Below are positions 1 through 12,776 of a stretch of DNA of 64,000 nt, piece by piece. Position numbers and translations under genes: made by a program. Source of the DNA: Stromatinia cepivora (lineage: Eukaryota > Ascomycota > Leotiomycetes > Helotiales > Sclerotiniaceae); the NCBI GenBank assembly GCA_014898415.1, contig RCTD01000014.1, positions 186,001-250,000 of the forward strand, written 5' to 3'. Every line of letters starts with the position of its first letter. The stretch's first letter is position 1. The notes under the pieces are model-generated. The model ran no database searches. It saw only the letters and a program-made list of their open reading frames with translations, and was not told the origin of the DNA.

Positions 1-1827
1 GGATCCCTCCTCAACTTTGCCGAAAACCTCCTTTACCCCGCCAACCTCAGTATCGATCCCGATTCTCCAGCCATCATTGCCGCCACAGAATCCACCCGTT
101 CCACCGTTTCCTGGGCTGAACTACGAGAACAAGTTCGCAAATGTACCAATGCCCTTCGAACACTCGGTGTCAAACCTCATGACCGAGTTGCTGGTTTCGT
201 GGGAAATCATACGAATACCGTTGTAGCTATGCTCGCTGCTGCATCTTTAGGAGCAATCTGGACGGGTGTCAGTCCTGATACGGGAGTTGCGGCTGTTTTG
301 GATCGATTGGTGCAGATTGAACCTGTGGTGCTTTTTGCTGATAACGGCGTTGAGTATAATGGGAGATTTCATGAAAGTTTGAGTAAAGCACGTGAAATTG
401 TGAAGGAATTACAGGGGCTTAAACGGCTGATTATTTTTGATACTGTGGATTTACCAGTTGAGATTGAAGGTTTTGACATCAAGGATGGAAAAGCGGAGAC
501 TTTTGATGAATTTTTGAAAAGGTGAGTTGTTTTAATATTCTCCCTTTCATTTCGTCCCCAATACTTATCAAAACCCAGCGCCTCTGATCCAAATGCCCCA
601 TTAAAATTCATACAACTCCCACCAGATACCCCGTTATATATTCTCTACTCCTCAGGCACAACCGGAAAGCCAAAATGCATCATCCACTCCTCCCTTGGAA
701 CCCTCATCCAGCACAAAAAAGAACACATTCTCCACTGTGACATGCGTCCCGGTGATCGCCTCTTCTACTTCACTACATGTACATGGATGATGTGGCATTG
801 GCTCATATCCGGTTTGGCATCTGGAACCACTATAGTTCTCTATGACGGCTCACCCTTTAAACCGCATTCTCATCTCTCCATGCCTCTCCTCATCCAGGAA
901 TTAGGAATTACCCATTTCGGCACCAGTGCGAAATATCTTTCCATCCTCGAACAAAATAACATCCTCCCCCTAAAACAAAACATTAATCTCTCCACCCTCC
1001 GCGCAATCTACTCCACCGGCTCCCCATTAGCCCCCTCAACCTTCAAATACATCTACTCCGCCGGTGCCTTCCCACCATCCATAAACCTCGGTTCCATAAC
1101 CGGCGGCACAGATATAATCTCACTCTTCGGAGCCCCATCCCCCCTCTCCCCAGTACACACAGGCGAAATCCAAGTCCGCGCCCTCGGCATGTCCATAACG
1201 GCCTATTCCCCCGACGGCGTCCCCATCCTCTTCGGCTCACCCGGCGACCTCGTCTGCACGCAACCCTTCCCCAGCCAACCCACCACCTTCTTCTCTCCAG
1301 ACCCCCACACCGGCCTTCAAAAATACCACGAATCGTATTTCCAGCAATTTCCAGGCGTATGGCACCACGGCGATTTCATCAAATTCTCCCCCGAAACAGG
1401 GGGTATCTACATGTTAGGACGCTCGGACGGAATCCTCAAACCATCCGGTGTGCGTTTCGGCTCCGCGGAAATATATAATATACTCCTTAAACACTTTAGC
1501 GAATCGATCGAAGATGCGCTCTGTATAGGACGACGACGTCCTACCGATGACGATGAAACTGTTGTTCTTTTTGTGAAAATGTCTCCAAATCACACATTTG
1601 ACGAGGAACTCAAGGGCAGGATTAGGAAAGTTATTAGAAAGGAATTAAGCGCGAGACATGTACCCGGGATCATCGATGAGTGTTTTGAGATTCCCGTCAC
1701 GACGAATGGGAAGAAGGTTGAGGTGGCCGTTAAACAGATTCTGGGTGGCGTGTTTGTGAAGACTAGTGCTAGTGTGGCTAATAGGGAGTGTTTGGATTGG
1801 TATCGCGGGTGGGCGGAGAGGTGTTAG
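1..1827 (+). CDS. Acetoacetyl-CoA synthetase, 5' part missing
   Basis: ATP-dependent ligase joining acetoacetate to CoA, which returns the ketone product of leucine or HMG-CoA breakdown to acetoacetyl-CoA. The gene enters from the left edge in an open frame, so the N-terminus is missing. Exons <1..521 and 579..1827; the 57 bp intron has GTGAGT/CAG and joins in frame. Visible adenylate-forming motifs are the P-loop YSSGTTGKPK (about 643-672), an aromatic TTCTWMMWHW stretch typical of this subgroup, the hinge GRSDGILKPSGVRF, and a C-terminal TNGKKVEVAVKQ carrying the expected catalytic lysine. The TWMMWHW and KKVEVAVK forms favour acetoacetyl- over acetyl-CoA synthetase. It ends at TAG 1827 and converges with the BRCT gene. 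I see no frameshift in the visible part. Confidence 0.93.
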
Positions 1828-2525
1828 GGGGTTGAGGAGTGAGAATAGGTAGAGAGTGGTAAAGGATGAGGGAATAAAAATACAGAGTCTGATAGAAAGA
1901 TAGAGAGATAGAGAAAGATATAAAATAAAAGTCAAGAACAGGAACAGGAATAAGAATAAGAATAAGGAATTAGGAATTAGGAATTAGGAATAATTCTACC
2001 TACCATAGAAACCCGATCCAAGATTCAAGATTCAAGATTCAAGATTCGAAAAAAAAAAAAATCTTACACAGTACTCTGTCACACGAGTTGCGATGTGTAT
2101 ACAAAACCTAGACCAAAAGATAAAAAGAGTAATTAACCCACAAGACAAGATACAGTGTAGTTAACAGCGAGAATAATCATTCATTACTCATTACTCATTA
2201 CTCACTATTCATCTCTCATTTATTCATTCATCCATTCATTATCTAACCTCAGATCCTATATTTACTTCGCCAGACCCAACCAACTCTACCCCTACCCCTA
2301 CCACAGGACTACTACCTGTGTATATAACAAAAACAATCCGATTTTCCAGTATTTGATGTATATCAAAATCCCATTGTGCTTATCGAGCTCCCAACTCCAA
2401 ACTCCAAACTTATCTTGTTATTTATAACCCAATCATTCATTTAATTGCGCCTCCTTCACGATAACCAACCAACCAAGCCCCCACGACACCACATTTACCT
2501 CATCCTCATCCTACCCTACCCTACC
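1828..2525. other. Convergent intergenic region with short tandem repeats
   Basis: This 0.7 kb lies between two convergent genes and holds both 3' ends. It contains simple repeats: about three GGAATTA units at 1966-1986, four CAAGATT units at 2019-2046 followed by an A-run, several CATTACT units near 2180-2205, and four CTACC units at 2511-2530 that run into the stop codon of the minus-strand gene. No coding signal seen. Confidence 0.6.
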
Positions 2526-5126
2526 CTACCCCTTCCGAGTCCTCCCACTCGTCCTTGTCGCCCCTCCTCCTTTCCCTCCCACCGCTCCACTATTAGTAAA
2601 ATCCCCAATCGTCCCCTTCCTCCCCAATGCCCTTTTCGCCCTCTCCTTTTCCCTCACCATGCTCATTTCCCTTTCAATCGCCTCTTTTTCCTTGCCCTCC
2701 ATAATTCCCTGTACCATTATTCTATACTCCTCACCCTCTTTATCCATATATCCTAGTTGTGTTGCTGGAGGGATTTCCTCTGCGAATTTCTCGCGGTCGC
2801 CTTGAAGATTCATGAATTCGTTTATTTCGTCTTGACTTTCACGGTTTTCTTTTGAAGATTCTTGGGGATGAGGGTAGATTACTGCGGGGCCGCTGGTAGC
2901 AGTGGAATCTACAGATGAGGCGAGGGAAGCGGTGGAGACGTTGGATAGGGCGCGCCCCATGATTGCTTTGCCGCGAGGTTGGTGGGGCCGTTTGGAATGT
3001 TGGTCGGTGGATATAGCAATGCCATTTGAAATAGAAACTGAAGAGCAGGAAGGACGTTTCGTTTTAGCGAGGAGGGAGCTGATATCGATGGATTTTTCTT
3101 CGGGGATTTTCGAGGTATTGGAGGGAAGGAAATTGGTTGTAGGGGGAGGGTTTGTGGTGTGTGAATTGAGAGGAATTTCAGATAGGGGTCCCAGCCCTGA
3201 AGGAGGTGGAGGCGTAAGTTCTGATGATTCGGGTTCGAGGTGAATAGGAAGGGGAACTGAAACTCGTTCGTCTTTTATTGGGGTGGATTCTGTTTTTAAT
3301 GGTGTAAATGCGCTCTCGTCTAAAGGTGCAATGCGGATTGGTTTAGATGAGGACCGTGAGGGGAGTGTACTTGATCTAGATTTTGAGCTTGTGTTTTCGC
3401 TACTCGTTCGTTCCGGATTGCTGACGTGTCTTTGTATTGATTCCCTTTTCGAGATAGGTGCTGAAGCCGGTTGTTTCATGGCTCTGCATCTATATTTGGC
3501 GAATGGTAACTTGGTTCCCGACGTGATAGAATCCCAAAGCCAATCCGCTGTAACAATTGGAATTTTCCATTCTTGAGCGTGCTCTAATTTGTCTTTGCGA
3601 AGACTTACTATAGATTTGGTAACGAGAACCGAGGATTGTGGAGTCATGTCTTCACTATATGTACCTCCGAGTAATTCGGTGGCTCTCTTTACGTGAAGAA
3701 TATCAATGCCGGTGAATGCTGCGGATGAGACTTTCAGGCCACTAAACCCTTCTATAGGAAACTTAGGAAACGGTCTTCCTAGAACATGTTGCTTGGGTTC
3801 GAGGTATGTTTTCAGGTGTAAACATCGTTCCACCCACCAATCCGTAATTATCTCAACTTCTGAACTTAAATCGGGATATTTTGAGGTTGGGAGATGAAAT
3901 GGCACGATCACATAAATCCGTTTCCTTGGATTCGGAGCACTTAGGTCAGACTCATTCCGAAGCACTTTACCATCATGTGCAATTAGATGATTTCCCAGTA
4001 TTTGTGTATGCTTAGCAGAAAAGCCGTGAATCCAAAACTGACACTCATGGAATATGCCACCAACTGGTTGGTTCGGTTCTTGAACAAGGTCAAGGGTTTT
4101 AGCTTTGGGCGGTGTCACCCCTTTGCTTTTCTCGAATTTTTCGTTTTCTGCTGGCCCAAAGCTATCACTGGTATCCCAAATCCCGCTTCTCGACACTTGA
4201 ATCTTATTGCCACTACCAACAATATCCCCCCATATACTTTGACTCTGAGTGTTCAATTTTGTACTCGCAGTCCTGCGTAATTTCCTCTTGCCCTCTTCGA
4301 CACCAGACAGAATTTGCTCCCTGACCCTCTTTTTCGATGGATTTATCCTCGGCTTATCTTTGTCCCAAGAACCTTTTCCCCTTTCTTCTGTTGGTAAAGA
4401 AGGATCATAATATTTTTCGCTCAAAATCATTCCTCTTTCCAAGGTGTCGAGTAACCACTCAGCAGAGACTACCCGTAAGCCCCAACTTTTTGCTGCCTTG
4501 TATTTGTTGCCCTCCGTTCGAAATGATATCAAATGTGTAATTTGCTTCGTCAAATTCCCATCATAATCTCCCCCATTTGCTTTGATCTTCTCCGCAATAT
4601 CCTGCCTCTCGGCCGTGTCATCGCACCCGGTCAAGCTAATTCTGAGGGAAGTAAGTGTAGGTAATGTATGTTGCCGTTCCAATAAATCTATATCTATATC
4701 ATGATCATTTACCCAAAGGTTCCGAACCGTCAGAATCCAATCCAGGGTCATCGGTCGAACATCTGGTCGAAATTGGGCGACGTAATGATATTTTGGACTA
4801 TCCCAATGTCCAACGACAAGATGGGTAACTTCGACTGTGAGATCGGCTCGAATACTGGCACCCATTTGTTCTGCCTGAGCATTTAATTCTGCCTATAAAT
4901 TGGTTCATATCAGCGATTGAGGTCAAATTGAGTAATGCGCAGGCGTAAGTTGCAAAATCATGCAAGTCAATGTATACCATGGCTACTCATGAACATTGAT
5001 AAAATAGACAAAACTTACACGCTTTTCATCCGACACATTGGTACAACAAACAATTATGCCCTTTAAAGGTTGAGAAGCATTGTCCCCTGTTGAAACATCA
5101 GGATAACCTTCATGAAGTGAATCCAT
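2526..5126 (-). CDS. Four-BRCT DNA replication/checkpoint scaffold (Dpb11/Rad4/TopBP1 type)
   Basis: Nuclear scaffold of the Dpb11 (budding yeast), Rad4/Cut5 (fission yeast), TopBP1 family. It binds CDK-phosphorylated Sld3/Sld2-type proteins to start replication and activates the Mec1/ATR checkpoint. Exons 5126..5019 and 4892..2526; one 126 bp intron (GTAAGT/TTATAG) splits BRCT1 in phase 0. Predicted 824 aa. Two N-terminal BRCT units lie at about residues 20-105 and 110-200 (core aromatic in SAEWLLDTLERG), and two more at about 310-400 (TDWWVERCLHLKTYL) and 410-495 (VTADWLWDSITSG). A long Ser/Pro-rich, probably disordered tail follows, with acidic/basic helices near the end. The ATG at 5126 gives LKGIIVCCTNVSDEKR, a proper BRCT1 start; an internal Met at 4865 would cut the domain. 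The four-BRCT layout and length fit the fungal family. Confidence 0.9.
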
Positions 5127-5739
5127 TATGTGAAAGGACTCTCAAATGTTGAATGTACATGAGATTCAAGAATATTATTTTCCACTTTGCGCGTCTCTTA
5201 CCTAGTCGCGTACATCACGGTCTCTTTATTTATTTTGCCCTTTGTTACCGCTTACTGGGTTATCTTTGGTCCGTACCAAAACAATCTCCTACCAAATTGA
5301 AAGCTCTCGATTTATATTATGAAAATCAAATCAATTTAATACTTAGGCATGATTTTATGACTTGATTGCTTATATAGTACCTAGTAGATTTCTTTTCTAG
5401 AAGAAAAAAAACCAACCAAATGAACTGATTGGTGTTTACCTACTATCTATGCTACTCCTATCTTTATTTTTAAAAGTATATTGTTGATGTTAAATGTTTA
5501 GGACTACTAGGTACTCTTCAAACGTGAGAAAGTTGCTACAATTGGCATAGGGAGAGATTTTCCAAGATTATTTATCACCGTCAGCCCTCCCAATATCTTT
5601 CAATTCTCAGGATGTTGTTAAAGAAGTGGTCAGATTTCTATTTAGGCTTCTCAAGTATTTACATTTTGTTTTCATATTACATTGAAAGCTGACATTGAAA
5701 TATAACCTCATTCGCTTATGGCAAGACCAGTCACTCTCG
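5127..5739. other. Intergenic: promoter of the BRCT gene and 3' flank of the hydrolase gene
   Basis: About 0.6 kb of AT-rich sequence upstream of the BRCT gene and downstream of the hydrolase stop codon. No convincing ORF or RNA gene. The small ORFs here lack family features. Confidence 0.5.
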
Positions 5740-6411
5740 TCAGACCTTGACAAAAACCGTTTTGACAACATCCACTGTCTCTCGTACCTGCGCGAACTCC
5801 TCATCCAAGCTAGCAAGGTTAACTCGGTGTATCGTCTCAGCATCGATTCCCCCCTTTGCAAAAGTTGCACACGCATCTCCCACTAGTACAATATCTCCCT
5901 CACCCACAAGTGCGCCATTCTTCACGATATCAACGATTCTCAAGTTATTCGCCATACGTGTCGAAGTGCTGACGCAGTGATCTGTAGTCAAACCACAGAT
6001 TATCAACTGTCTTACGTCGTTATTTCTCAAAAAGTTCTCTAAACCCGTTCCAACAAATGCCGAGTTGACATCCTTTATCCAGACTCGCTCGTTGAAACGA
6101 GGAGCTGCAAATTTCTGAGGTTGGACTGCTGGTACCAATTCCCCATCAATTTCTATCTGCTTGATGGGATGCAGTAAAGAGTTGGGATCGATGCTGTGAT
6201 GTTGCACATGACAGATGAGGACAGATGAAGAGATGCTTGCTGCTGGTAACTTTTCGTTGTACTCTCTGGCTTGCTTGAGCAGTATTTCGATGTTTTCCTC
6301 GCACCTCGGCGTGCTACGATTTGCAAGATCGCCAAAGGCTGTAGGGTGAAGGAAGGCGTTTTGAACATCGATCAATATAAGTGTTGTTTTGCGAGTGGTT
6401 GCAGGCTTCAT
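5740..6411 (-). CDS. Isochorismatase-fold cysteine hydrolase
   Basis: Single-exon gene, 223 aa, with the alpha/beta fold of the isochorismatase/nicotinamidase family, which hydrolyses small amides or vinyl ethers. The catalytic triad is clear: Asp15 in LILIDVQNAF, Lys113 in VWIKDVNSAF and Cys146 in GLTTDHCVSTSTR, which is the canonical TTDxC nucleophile motif preceded by a likely cis-peptide segment. Length and motif order are normal for the family. No signal peptide or membrane segment, so it is probably cytosolic. The substrate cannot be read from sequence; the family includes isochorismatases, nicotinamidases and many uncharacterised fungal members. The ATG at 6411 sits ten residues before the first strand, as usual. 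It is followed upstream by a very long gene-free stretch. Confidence 0.88.
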   Translation of the reverse strand: MKPATTRKTTLILIDVQNAFLHPTAFGDLANRSTPRCEENIEILLKQAREYNEKLPAASISSSVLICHVQHHSIDPNSLLHPIKQIEIDGELVPAVQPQKFAAPRFNERVWIKDVNSAFVGTGLENFLRNNDVRQLIICGLTTDHCVSTSTRMANNLRIVDIVKNGALVGEGDIVLVGDACATFAKGGIDAETIHRVNLASLDEEFAQVRETVDVVKTVFVKV

Positions 6412-9400
6412 GTTGATAATTGTGTTGATGTCGCCGATTTCGTTTGAAGAGTTGATGATGATGGGATATTCGTGGGTAGTCGTTTATTTCTTTTCATGTT
6501 ATATGTATCGTTTCACAAATTTGTTTGAAACACGCGCCTTTTCGTTGACTGACGGTGCTAGAATATCAGTAAGGAATTGCATATTTAAACATAGGTATCT
6601 TGAAAGCTTGGCAAGGCGCGCCCTTTCATTGTTTGGTGGGTAACATCCTCTTACCACTGAATGCCACGTCTGACGGGGACAATAACTTTTATTTGAGATG
6701 TTCCCCCCCCATTTGCTGTTTAACTCCAGAAGCCAGAAGCAAAATCTCTCGATGCGTTGTGTTGTAAGTAATAGTATATCTTCATTTTCAGGTAGCGTGG
6801 CTAAAAAAAGCCTTGGCGGCCTCGGCTCACCACAAGCCCGCAGAACCTAATCAGGGGATTGTAACTGAGAACGAAGAGGAAAAAACAGATGAAATAATCC
6901 CTAAATAGAGTATCATTCATTCTCTGCTACTAATCTCAATAGTCCCATCACCCTTATGCCTTCTCATTCTAGGATCATTCAAGACCGTTGAAGAAGCACC
7001 ATGTGACTACTTTAGCTCAAACCGAGGACTTCTGCTCTAGAAGCCTTCCCATCAATCGTCTTCAGGCATCTCGATGTGATCAAGATGAACTAATTTGGTT
7101 GTGGTTATGGGGATTTTGGGGATGGACAAGAGTGTTTACACTGGACCCGGTATGACGTGTGAAGATCCACCGGTGCATGAATGCAATGGAACCTCATGCA
7201 AGATACAGTGAGTGAGTGACGTTCCCGAACGTTTAAACATAACGCTCTTCACCAGCGAGCAAATTTTCTTGTGAAGGTTCTCCTTGATAATATTGAAAAC
7301 TTCAGATGGTTAGGGGTTATACACCCAGGAGGATAAGGAATACCTAGGTACTAGGCATCTATTAAACTTTTCCGGTGAATTGAGGATGATGCAAGTGGCT
7401 CAAAAGCTTGGACGTCCAATATAGGTATCCCGCAAATTGATGAGTTGCTCGAGGTGATAAGGCAGCAGTTCTTCCGATCTTTACACATGCTTTAGGAATT
7501 CGCCAAATGAGATGTAACAATGGGTGATGTCTTCTTGGCAGGTACTGATCGCAAATCGATCTGTGCCCGTTTGGGTGACAGGATGAGGTTAATAATGTTG
7601 AAATATGATCAATGCTTCGGTATCAAAATCCACACGGTTAAAAGATTGAACCTAGGACATACTTGCCAGAATTCGTCATTGTTTCGTATGCCACCAAACA
7701 AGCCATCTGCAGACAGTAGACTGCATTTGAAGTTTGAATTATGGATAGAAACCCCCAATTAGAGCGTTGTCGATTTGCATTGCCAATCAGAAGAAAACCC
7801 TGATTTGGTACTTCTGGCCAAAAGGGTACGGATCAGGTCAGGTTTTGCAATCATTTTGGGTTGGGGATGCGGAGGAGTGCGCGTCGACATTAGATTTTTT
7901 GGGTTTTGGGTGGTGGGTGGCAGAGTTCCCTTGGGTCTAAGGCTTAGACATACATCATTGGGAACAAAGTCTCGAGTCTAATAACACAAATAACACGATA
8001 TAGTACCGTATATTATTTCAACCAACATCGAACATTAGGTAGTTTCAGGCTTCCCAAAGTTTAAATATTTGAGGTGAGGGGGTACCAAGTTGAAAAGGAC
8101 ATTGGGTATCTCACGTACCTGGAATATCCATAGGAAAGTTGAAATACCTAAACCTCATGTGAGAATATTACAAGGGGATACCCGTTTTCGGATGATCTTC
8201 TGTTAAAGATTTTTTTTTCTTGGTTCCATCTGTCTGTCTGGCTGTGGATCTGATATGGCTAGCTACAGACTGCATTTCTGACAGGCACTTTACTTGAGCA
8301 TGAAAACTTGTATTCGAGAATCTAGATATGTCGATTTGATTGTCGATTTGATTGTCGATTTAAGTTTTAATAAATTGGTTGCTATTGTCTACACTCTGTA
8401 CCTAATGTTGTGTTGATGAACCTAAAAGAGAGATATCAAAGGCTCGGAGTGGCGGGCGCCCGGTATTTCGGAATGGCACTTTTCGGACATGGCGGGGAGT
8501 TTTCGTATTCTGTAGGTACAGTCATCAATCAATAGTAGGTAGGATTTTGAAGGCTAGGAATAGGAAAGGATTCTAGACCTCCAAACGGTCAGCCTCTGTA
8601 GAAAATTTAACGGAAAGTCGAGTACAATAAACGACAACGATAACGATAACAATTTGGAAGATTTGCCATTTGTTTGTGTCGTCGTTGATGTCAACGTTTT
8701 ATAAGTATTTTGTTCTGAATACCTAAGGGTTGTAGTGATATTCAAATTATTATTATAGATATGCAAGCTAGAAAATTAAGATATTAACTACATCACCATC
8801 GCCCTCCTGGGCACTATGGCAGCTACCTACCTAGGTATAACAGAAAAAAGACTTTCATAGATCTCCTCCGCGGCTTCCGGCACAGATAACCCATGATGTG
8901 GGCGTTTAGAATGGGTCCAAAGATTTGATTTTATATACTCGTAACTCATAACTCATAACTCCATACACCTACCTGTTGGACCTGATTTTTTTTTTCATTT
9001 ACAGCTCCATTGTTACCAACAAGACAAGATAAAATAAAAAGAGAAAGGGCCGACAATTGACCAGAGCTATTCCCCAGACACTATAATCACCAATTGCAAG
9101 CTTACGTAACCTTATACATTCATCGCACTTTTTATTATTCTCTTATCTTTTCCTTCATCATTGTGTTTTGTGTTGTATGAGGTAACTTATTGGATACTAC
9201 CCATCTGATTTCTACTCTGCTCTGTACTTCCTTCTTTATTCCACCATTCCACCATCCCGAAAACCATACCTATATGTCTCGGTATTCGATAATCTGCTGA
9301 CCTGGTCCTCATCATCCCAATCGTCCAATCCGTCCAATCGTCGATTTATCGCAACTTATTACTGTATGTGGGGTTTCCGGGATTCCGTATAGCAAGCATC

Positions 9401-9978
9401 AACATCAACCCTGCCAGCAGATCTTTTGCTTGAATCTCGAATACCTAGAAATAAAAGAAAACAGGCATACCGCTTCTTGCGCTTGGAAATAGTACAATAA
9501 CACAGTACTTTACTTCGCATTCTCTCCTACATGAGTTGGCAATCAGATAAACCTTACTCCTTGTTTTATATGTTGCCCAAGCATCTGACAACAAACAATT
9601 TCATAGTAAATCTACCAAATCTTGTGAGTTCCAATTCCTCAAACGCACTTTCGTGGCTTGCTTTGTACGACAAATTGAAGCGTGAATCATGCCCCCCTCC
9701 TCTTTAAGCCCTACCAGCTTTTCCCTGCCCAGAAGAATTTCTGCATGATTACTCTGAGTTCTGGGTCATCTGGTGCCAGCGCGATCAGATATCACAATAC
9801 TATAACACTGTCCCATTGCCTCGAAGGTTCAATGATTCACAGCATCTAGAATACCACCACAGTTTGCGACTACTTTCGTTTTACTTCTTCCTATACCTCA
9901 TCGAGATACTCCATACACTCACTCAGCATATACATTCCAGGGGATATCTTTCGAGAGGATTAATTATTAATACGCAAG
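6412..9978. other. 3.6 kb stretch without a convincing gene
   Basis: Long spacer between two divergently oriented genes, so it must hold both promoters. I find only short ORFs without recognisable motifs. Minor structure: three copies of a 12 bp unit TGTCGATTTGAT at 8329-8361 (third partial), and pyrimidine-rich sequence from about 9100 to 9950 before the arrestin gene, consistent with a fungal core promoter and long 5' leader. A non-coding RNA or long upstream leader is possible, but nothing shows it directly. Confidence 0.5.
8329..8361. repeat. 12 bp tandem repeat, about three units
   Basis: Unit TGTCGATTTGAT is repeated head to tail, two complete copies and a third truncated one. It lies alone in the long intergenic region; no function is evident. 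Confidence 0.75.
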
Positions 9979-12776
9979 ATGACAGGTCAAATCTCAATCC
10001 CGTACTTCACCAATAGAGGTATCGTCTACTATCATCCTCCCAGTTTCCAAGCAGACAAGACACGGCAAACAACACTTCCCACCCCACCTTGCCGACCGAG
10101 ACAGCGTCGACCTCATTCCATACATATCACTCGTCTGCCTGCAGGCTTCGTACCGTTTGATCTGCGACCTTCGTCGGCTCCGGCAAAGCCCAAAAAACCT
10201 TCCCGAGCCAAGTCTCAACTGAACAAGCTGGCTTCGCGAGAGAGTGCAAAGCGTGTGCTAGGGTCGGTGTTTTCGCCATTCTCGTCCCATACTTCTACGC
10301 CAACAGCCTCTGCTGCATCATCGACGGCAGTATCGAGCCCGCAGGTCAGCCGTTCACAATCAGTACGGACTAATTCAGGAGATCGTCGAAGTCTATTCTC
10401 TAGAAGGGCTCAATCCAGTTCGGGGTTGGAAGCCGGGTTGGAAGCAGGACTAATGACTGGACCCGGGCCGAGTAACATGGAAGCAGTAGGCATTGAAAAT
10501 CGACCTTTTGGGAACAGCCATGCAGACGTCCATTTGAACCTCCAAAGTCCGAAGCCGCCTTCAATTGCGAGTTTTGGAGATAATGAAAAACCAGTTGCGT
10601 CAGGTAACGGGGTTTCTGTTTACATTCCCTTCGCTGAACCCATTGTATATCTGACCGGTTTGGATCACGACGGCACAACCCGCAATTCTGAATCCAATAA
10701 CACCCTTGGGATTCTCCGTGGCAAAGTACGACTTAACGTTACCAAGAGCGCCAAGATTAAGTCGATCACCTTGACATTCAAAGGAATAGCGCGAACTGAA
10801 TGGCCTGAAGGTATGCAATTCTCAATGCACTTTATGTCTTTTGATCAGGGAAGCTTACAAAACATACAGGAGTGCCGCCAAACAAAACCGAAACTTTCCA
10901 AGAAGAGTCACTTCGAACACAAGTTCTACCATTCTTCAATGCTTTGTATGAAGGCTCTGAGGTTGGTTATGGAACTCACTGCAATTACTATCTACGGGAT
11001 AAATCAGGGACGACGACTATAACCCCCCTTGATTCGCCGAGTTCTGGAATCTCGACATTACTCGGTGCTAGAAGTAGAGCAAACACCCTCATGACATCTA
11101 GAGAATCAAAAAGATTGTCACTACAGAGTAATCAATCCCGGAGTTTCCAAAAGGGAGACTCACCTAACGGCCCCACACCCCAGCAGAAAGGCTACAAAAC
11201 TTTCCATCCTGGAGTGTACGAATACACTTTTGAAATGCCAATTGACAATAACTCACCGGAAACCACGAAGCTCCCGTGCGCCTCTGTAATATGGCAAGTG
11301 GAGACCCTGGTAGAAAGGGCGGGTGCCTTTCGTGCGAATCTTTTTGGAGTCAAAGAAGTACCGGTCATAAGAACACCAAATATCGAGTCGCTGGAGCTAG
11401 TTGAACCCATTTCAATCAGCAGGAATTGGGATGATCAGCTGCATTATGATATTATGATATCTGGGAAATCCTTCCCCATAGGTTCTAAGATTCCTATAGC
11501 TTTCAAATTAACCCCACTGGCAAAAGTGCAGATTCACAAGATCAGGATTTACGTTACGGAGTCCATTGATTACAGCAATAACAACAATACACTTACTAGG
11601 AAGGATAAGTCACAAAAGAAGATATTACTGTTCGAGAAGTTGGCGGGACAGCCTCCTTCGAGAGAGTATAGCAACTCGGAACTGCGAGTTCTCCGTGGAG
11701 GCGAGCTTACTGTCGAAGAAAGGGCCCAGGCGCGTGCGACTGCACAAAGGGAAAGAGAGAGAATAGCAAGACAGCGGAATACGGCAGTGGAACCTCTACC
11801 TGAAGAATCCAACAATATATTAGGGGATATTGACCTCGGGCTTGACCATTTCGCCGGCCCAACAGAATTGGAGCTGTCAGTTCAATTGCCAACATGTGAG
11901 ATGATGGAAAAGGATAAATCTAAACGTCTCCATCATGATTGTTCATGGAAGAACGCTAGGGTGCACCACTGGTTCAAGGTAGGTTAAATGCTTATATCAA
12001 GCAACAGCTCCCTGCGAGACATATACTAACCCTGCTTCTAGATTGCCATGCGTATATCCCGTAAAGACCCCGATGATCCTTCGGGTAAGAAACGCCGTCA
12101 TTTCGAGATATCTATCGATTCCCCTTTCACTATCCTCAGCTGCCAGGCGTCCCAAATGCAAATGGCTTTGCCTGCGTACTGTGATCTCGGTGGTCCGAAT
12201 ATTCGCTCTCAGGGTGAGCGCCTATGCGGTTGTCCCAATGCAGCCAGCGGAGAACTTCCGTCAGCCTCGAGGGATTCTTCTTCTGATAACTTGAGGCAGA
12301 GTCTTGGTCAGTCGACGATTGCGTGTCCAGAAACCGCCCAGCCTCTGACTCGGCCGCCACAAGCACATCTTGTAATGAATACAGCAGTTCAACGCCCCAT
12401 TCATATGTTACGCAACCCAAGTTTTGCTGCTCCTGAATATGAGGCCGAGGAACCCCCTCCACCAATGCCAACACCCCCGCCTATGTATGATCTTGTTGTT
12501 GGTACGCCTAGCGTCGATGGGCTCGCCGATTACTTTAACAGATTAGCTAATTATGAGGAGGAATATCACACAGATGACGAAGATATACAGCGAGCTTCAA
12601 CTCGTGGTCGTGTGAATGTTGTCAATCCTAATACGCCAGGAGGACGCATTGCTCGAAGCATGGATATCAACCGTGATTTTATGTTTAATTCGGCAGCTCT
12701 TAATAGCAGAATTAATCGTGGTGGAAATGCAGGTGGAAGTGGAGTCAGCAACCCTATCCCAACAACTAGGGTGTGA
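9979..12776 (+). CDS. Alpha-arrestin (arrestin N and C domains, PPxY motif)
   Basis: Likely adaptor that recruits an Rsp5/NEDD4-type HECT ubiquitin ligase to plasma-membrane transporters for endocytosis. Exons 9979..10810, 10870..11978 and 12042..12776; introns of 59 and 63 bp with GTATGC/CAG and GTAGGT/TAG, the second with an ACTAAC branch site. Predicted 891 aa. A basic Ser-rich N-terminal region (about residues 1-210) precedes an arrestin-type beta-sandwich beginning near YIPFAEPIVYLTG and continuing with RGKVRLNVTKSAKIKSITLTF-like strands (about 215-430). The arrestin C domain starts near ISGKSFPIGSKIPIAFKL and runs into exon 3. A PPPMYDL motif near 12474-12494 is a canonical WW-domain ligand. 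The intron splits the C domain at WFK/IAM, and reading continuity is good. It resembles fungal ART/CreD-like proteins; which orthologue is unclear. Confidence 0.85.

Noticed and set aside
2511..2530. CCTAC-type repeats resembling telomere sequence
   Set aside because: Only four 5 bp units, not the fungal TTAGGG/CCCTAA unit, and flanked by ordinary genes.
5695..5980. Small plus-strand frames in the isochorismatase-like gene
   Set aside because: Shadows of a gene with an intact catalytic triad on the other strand.
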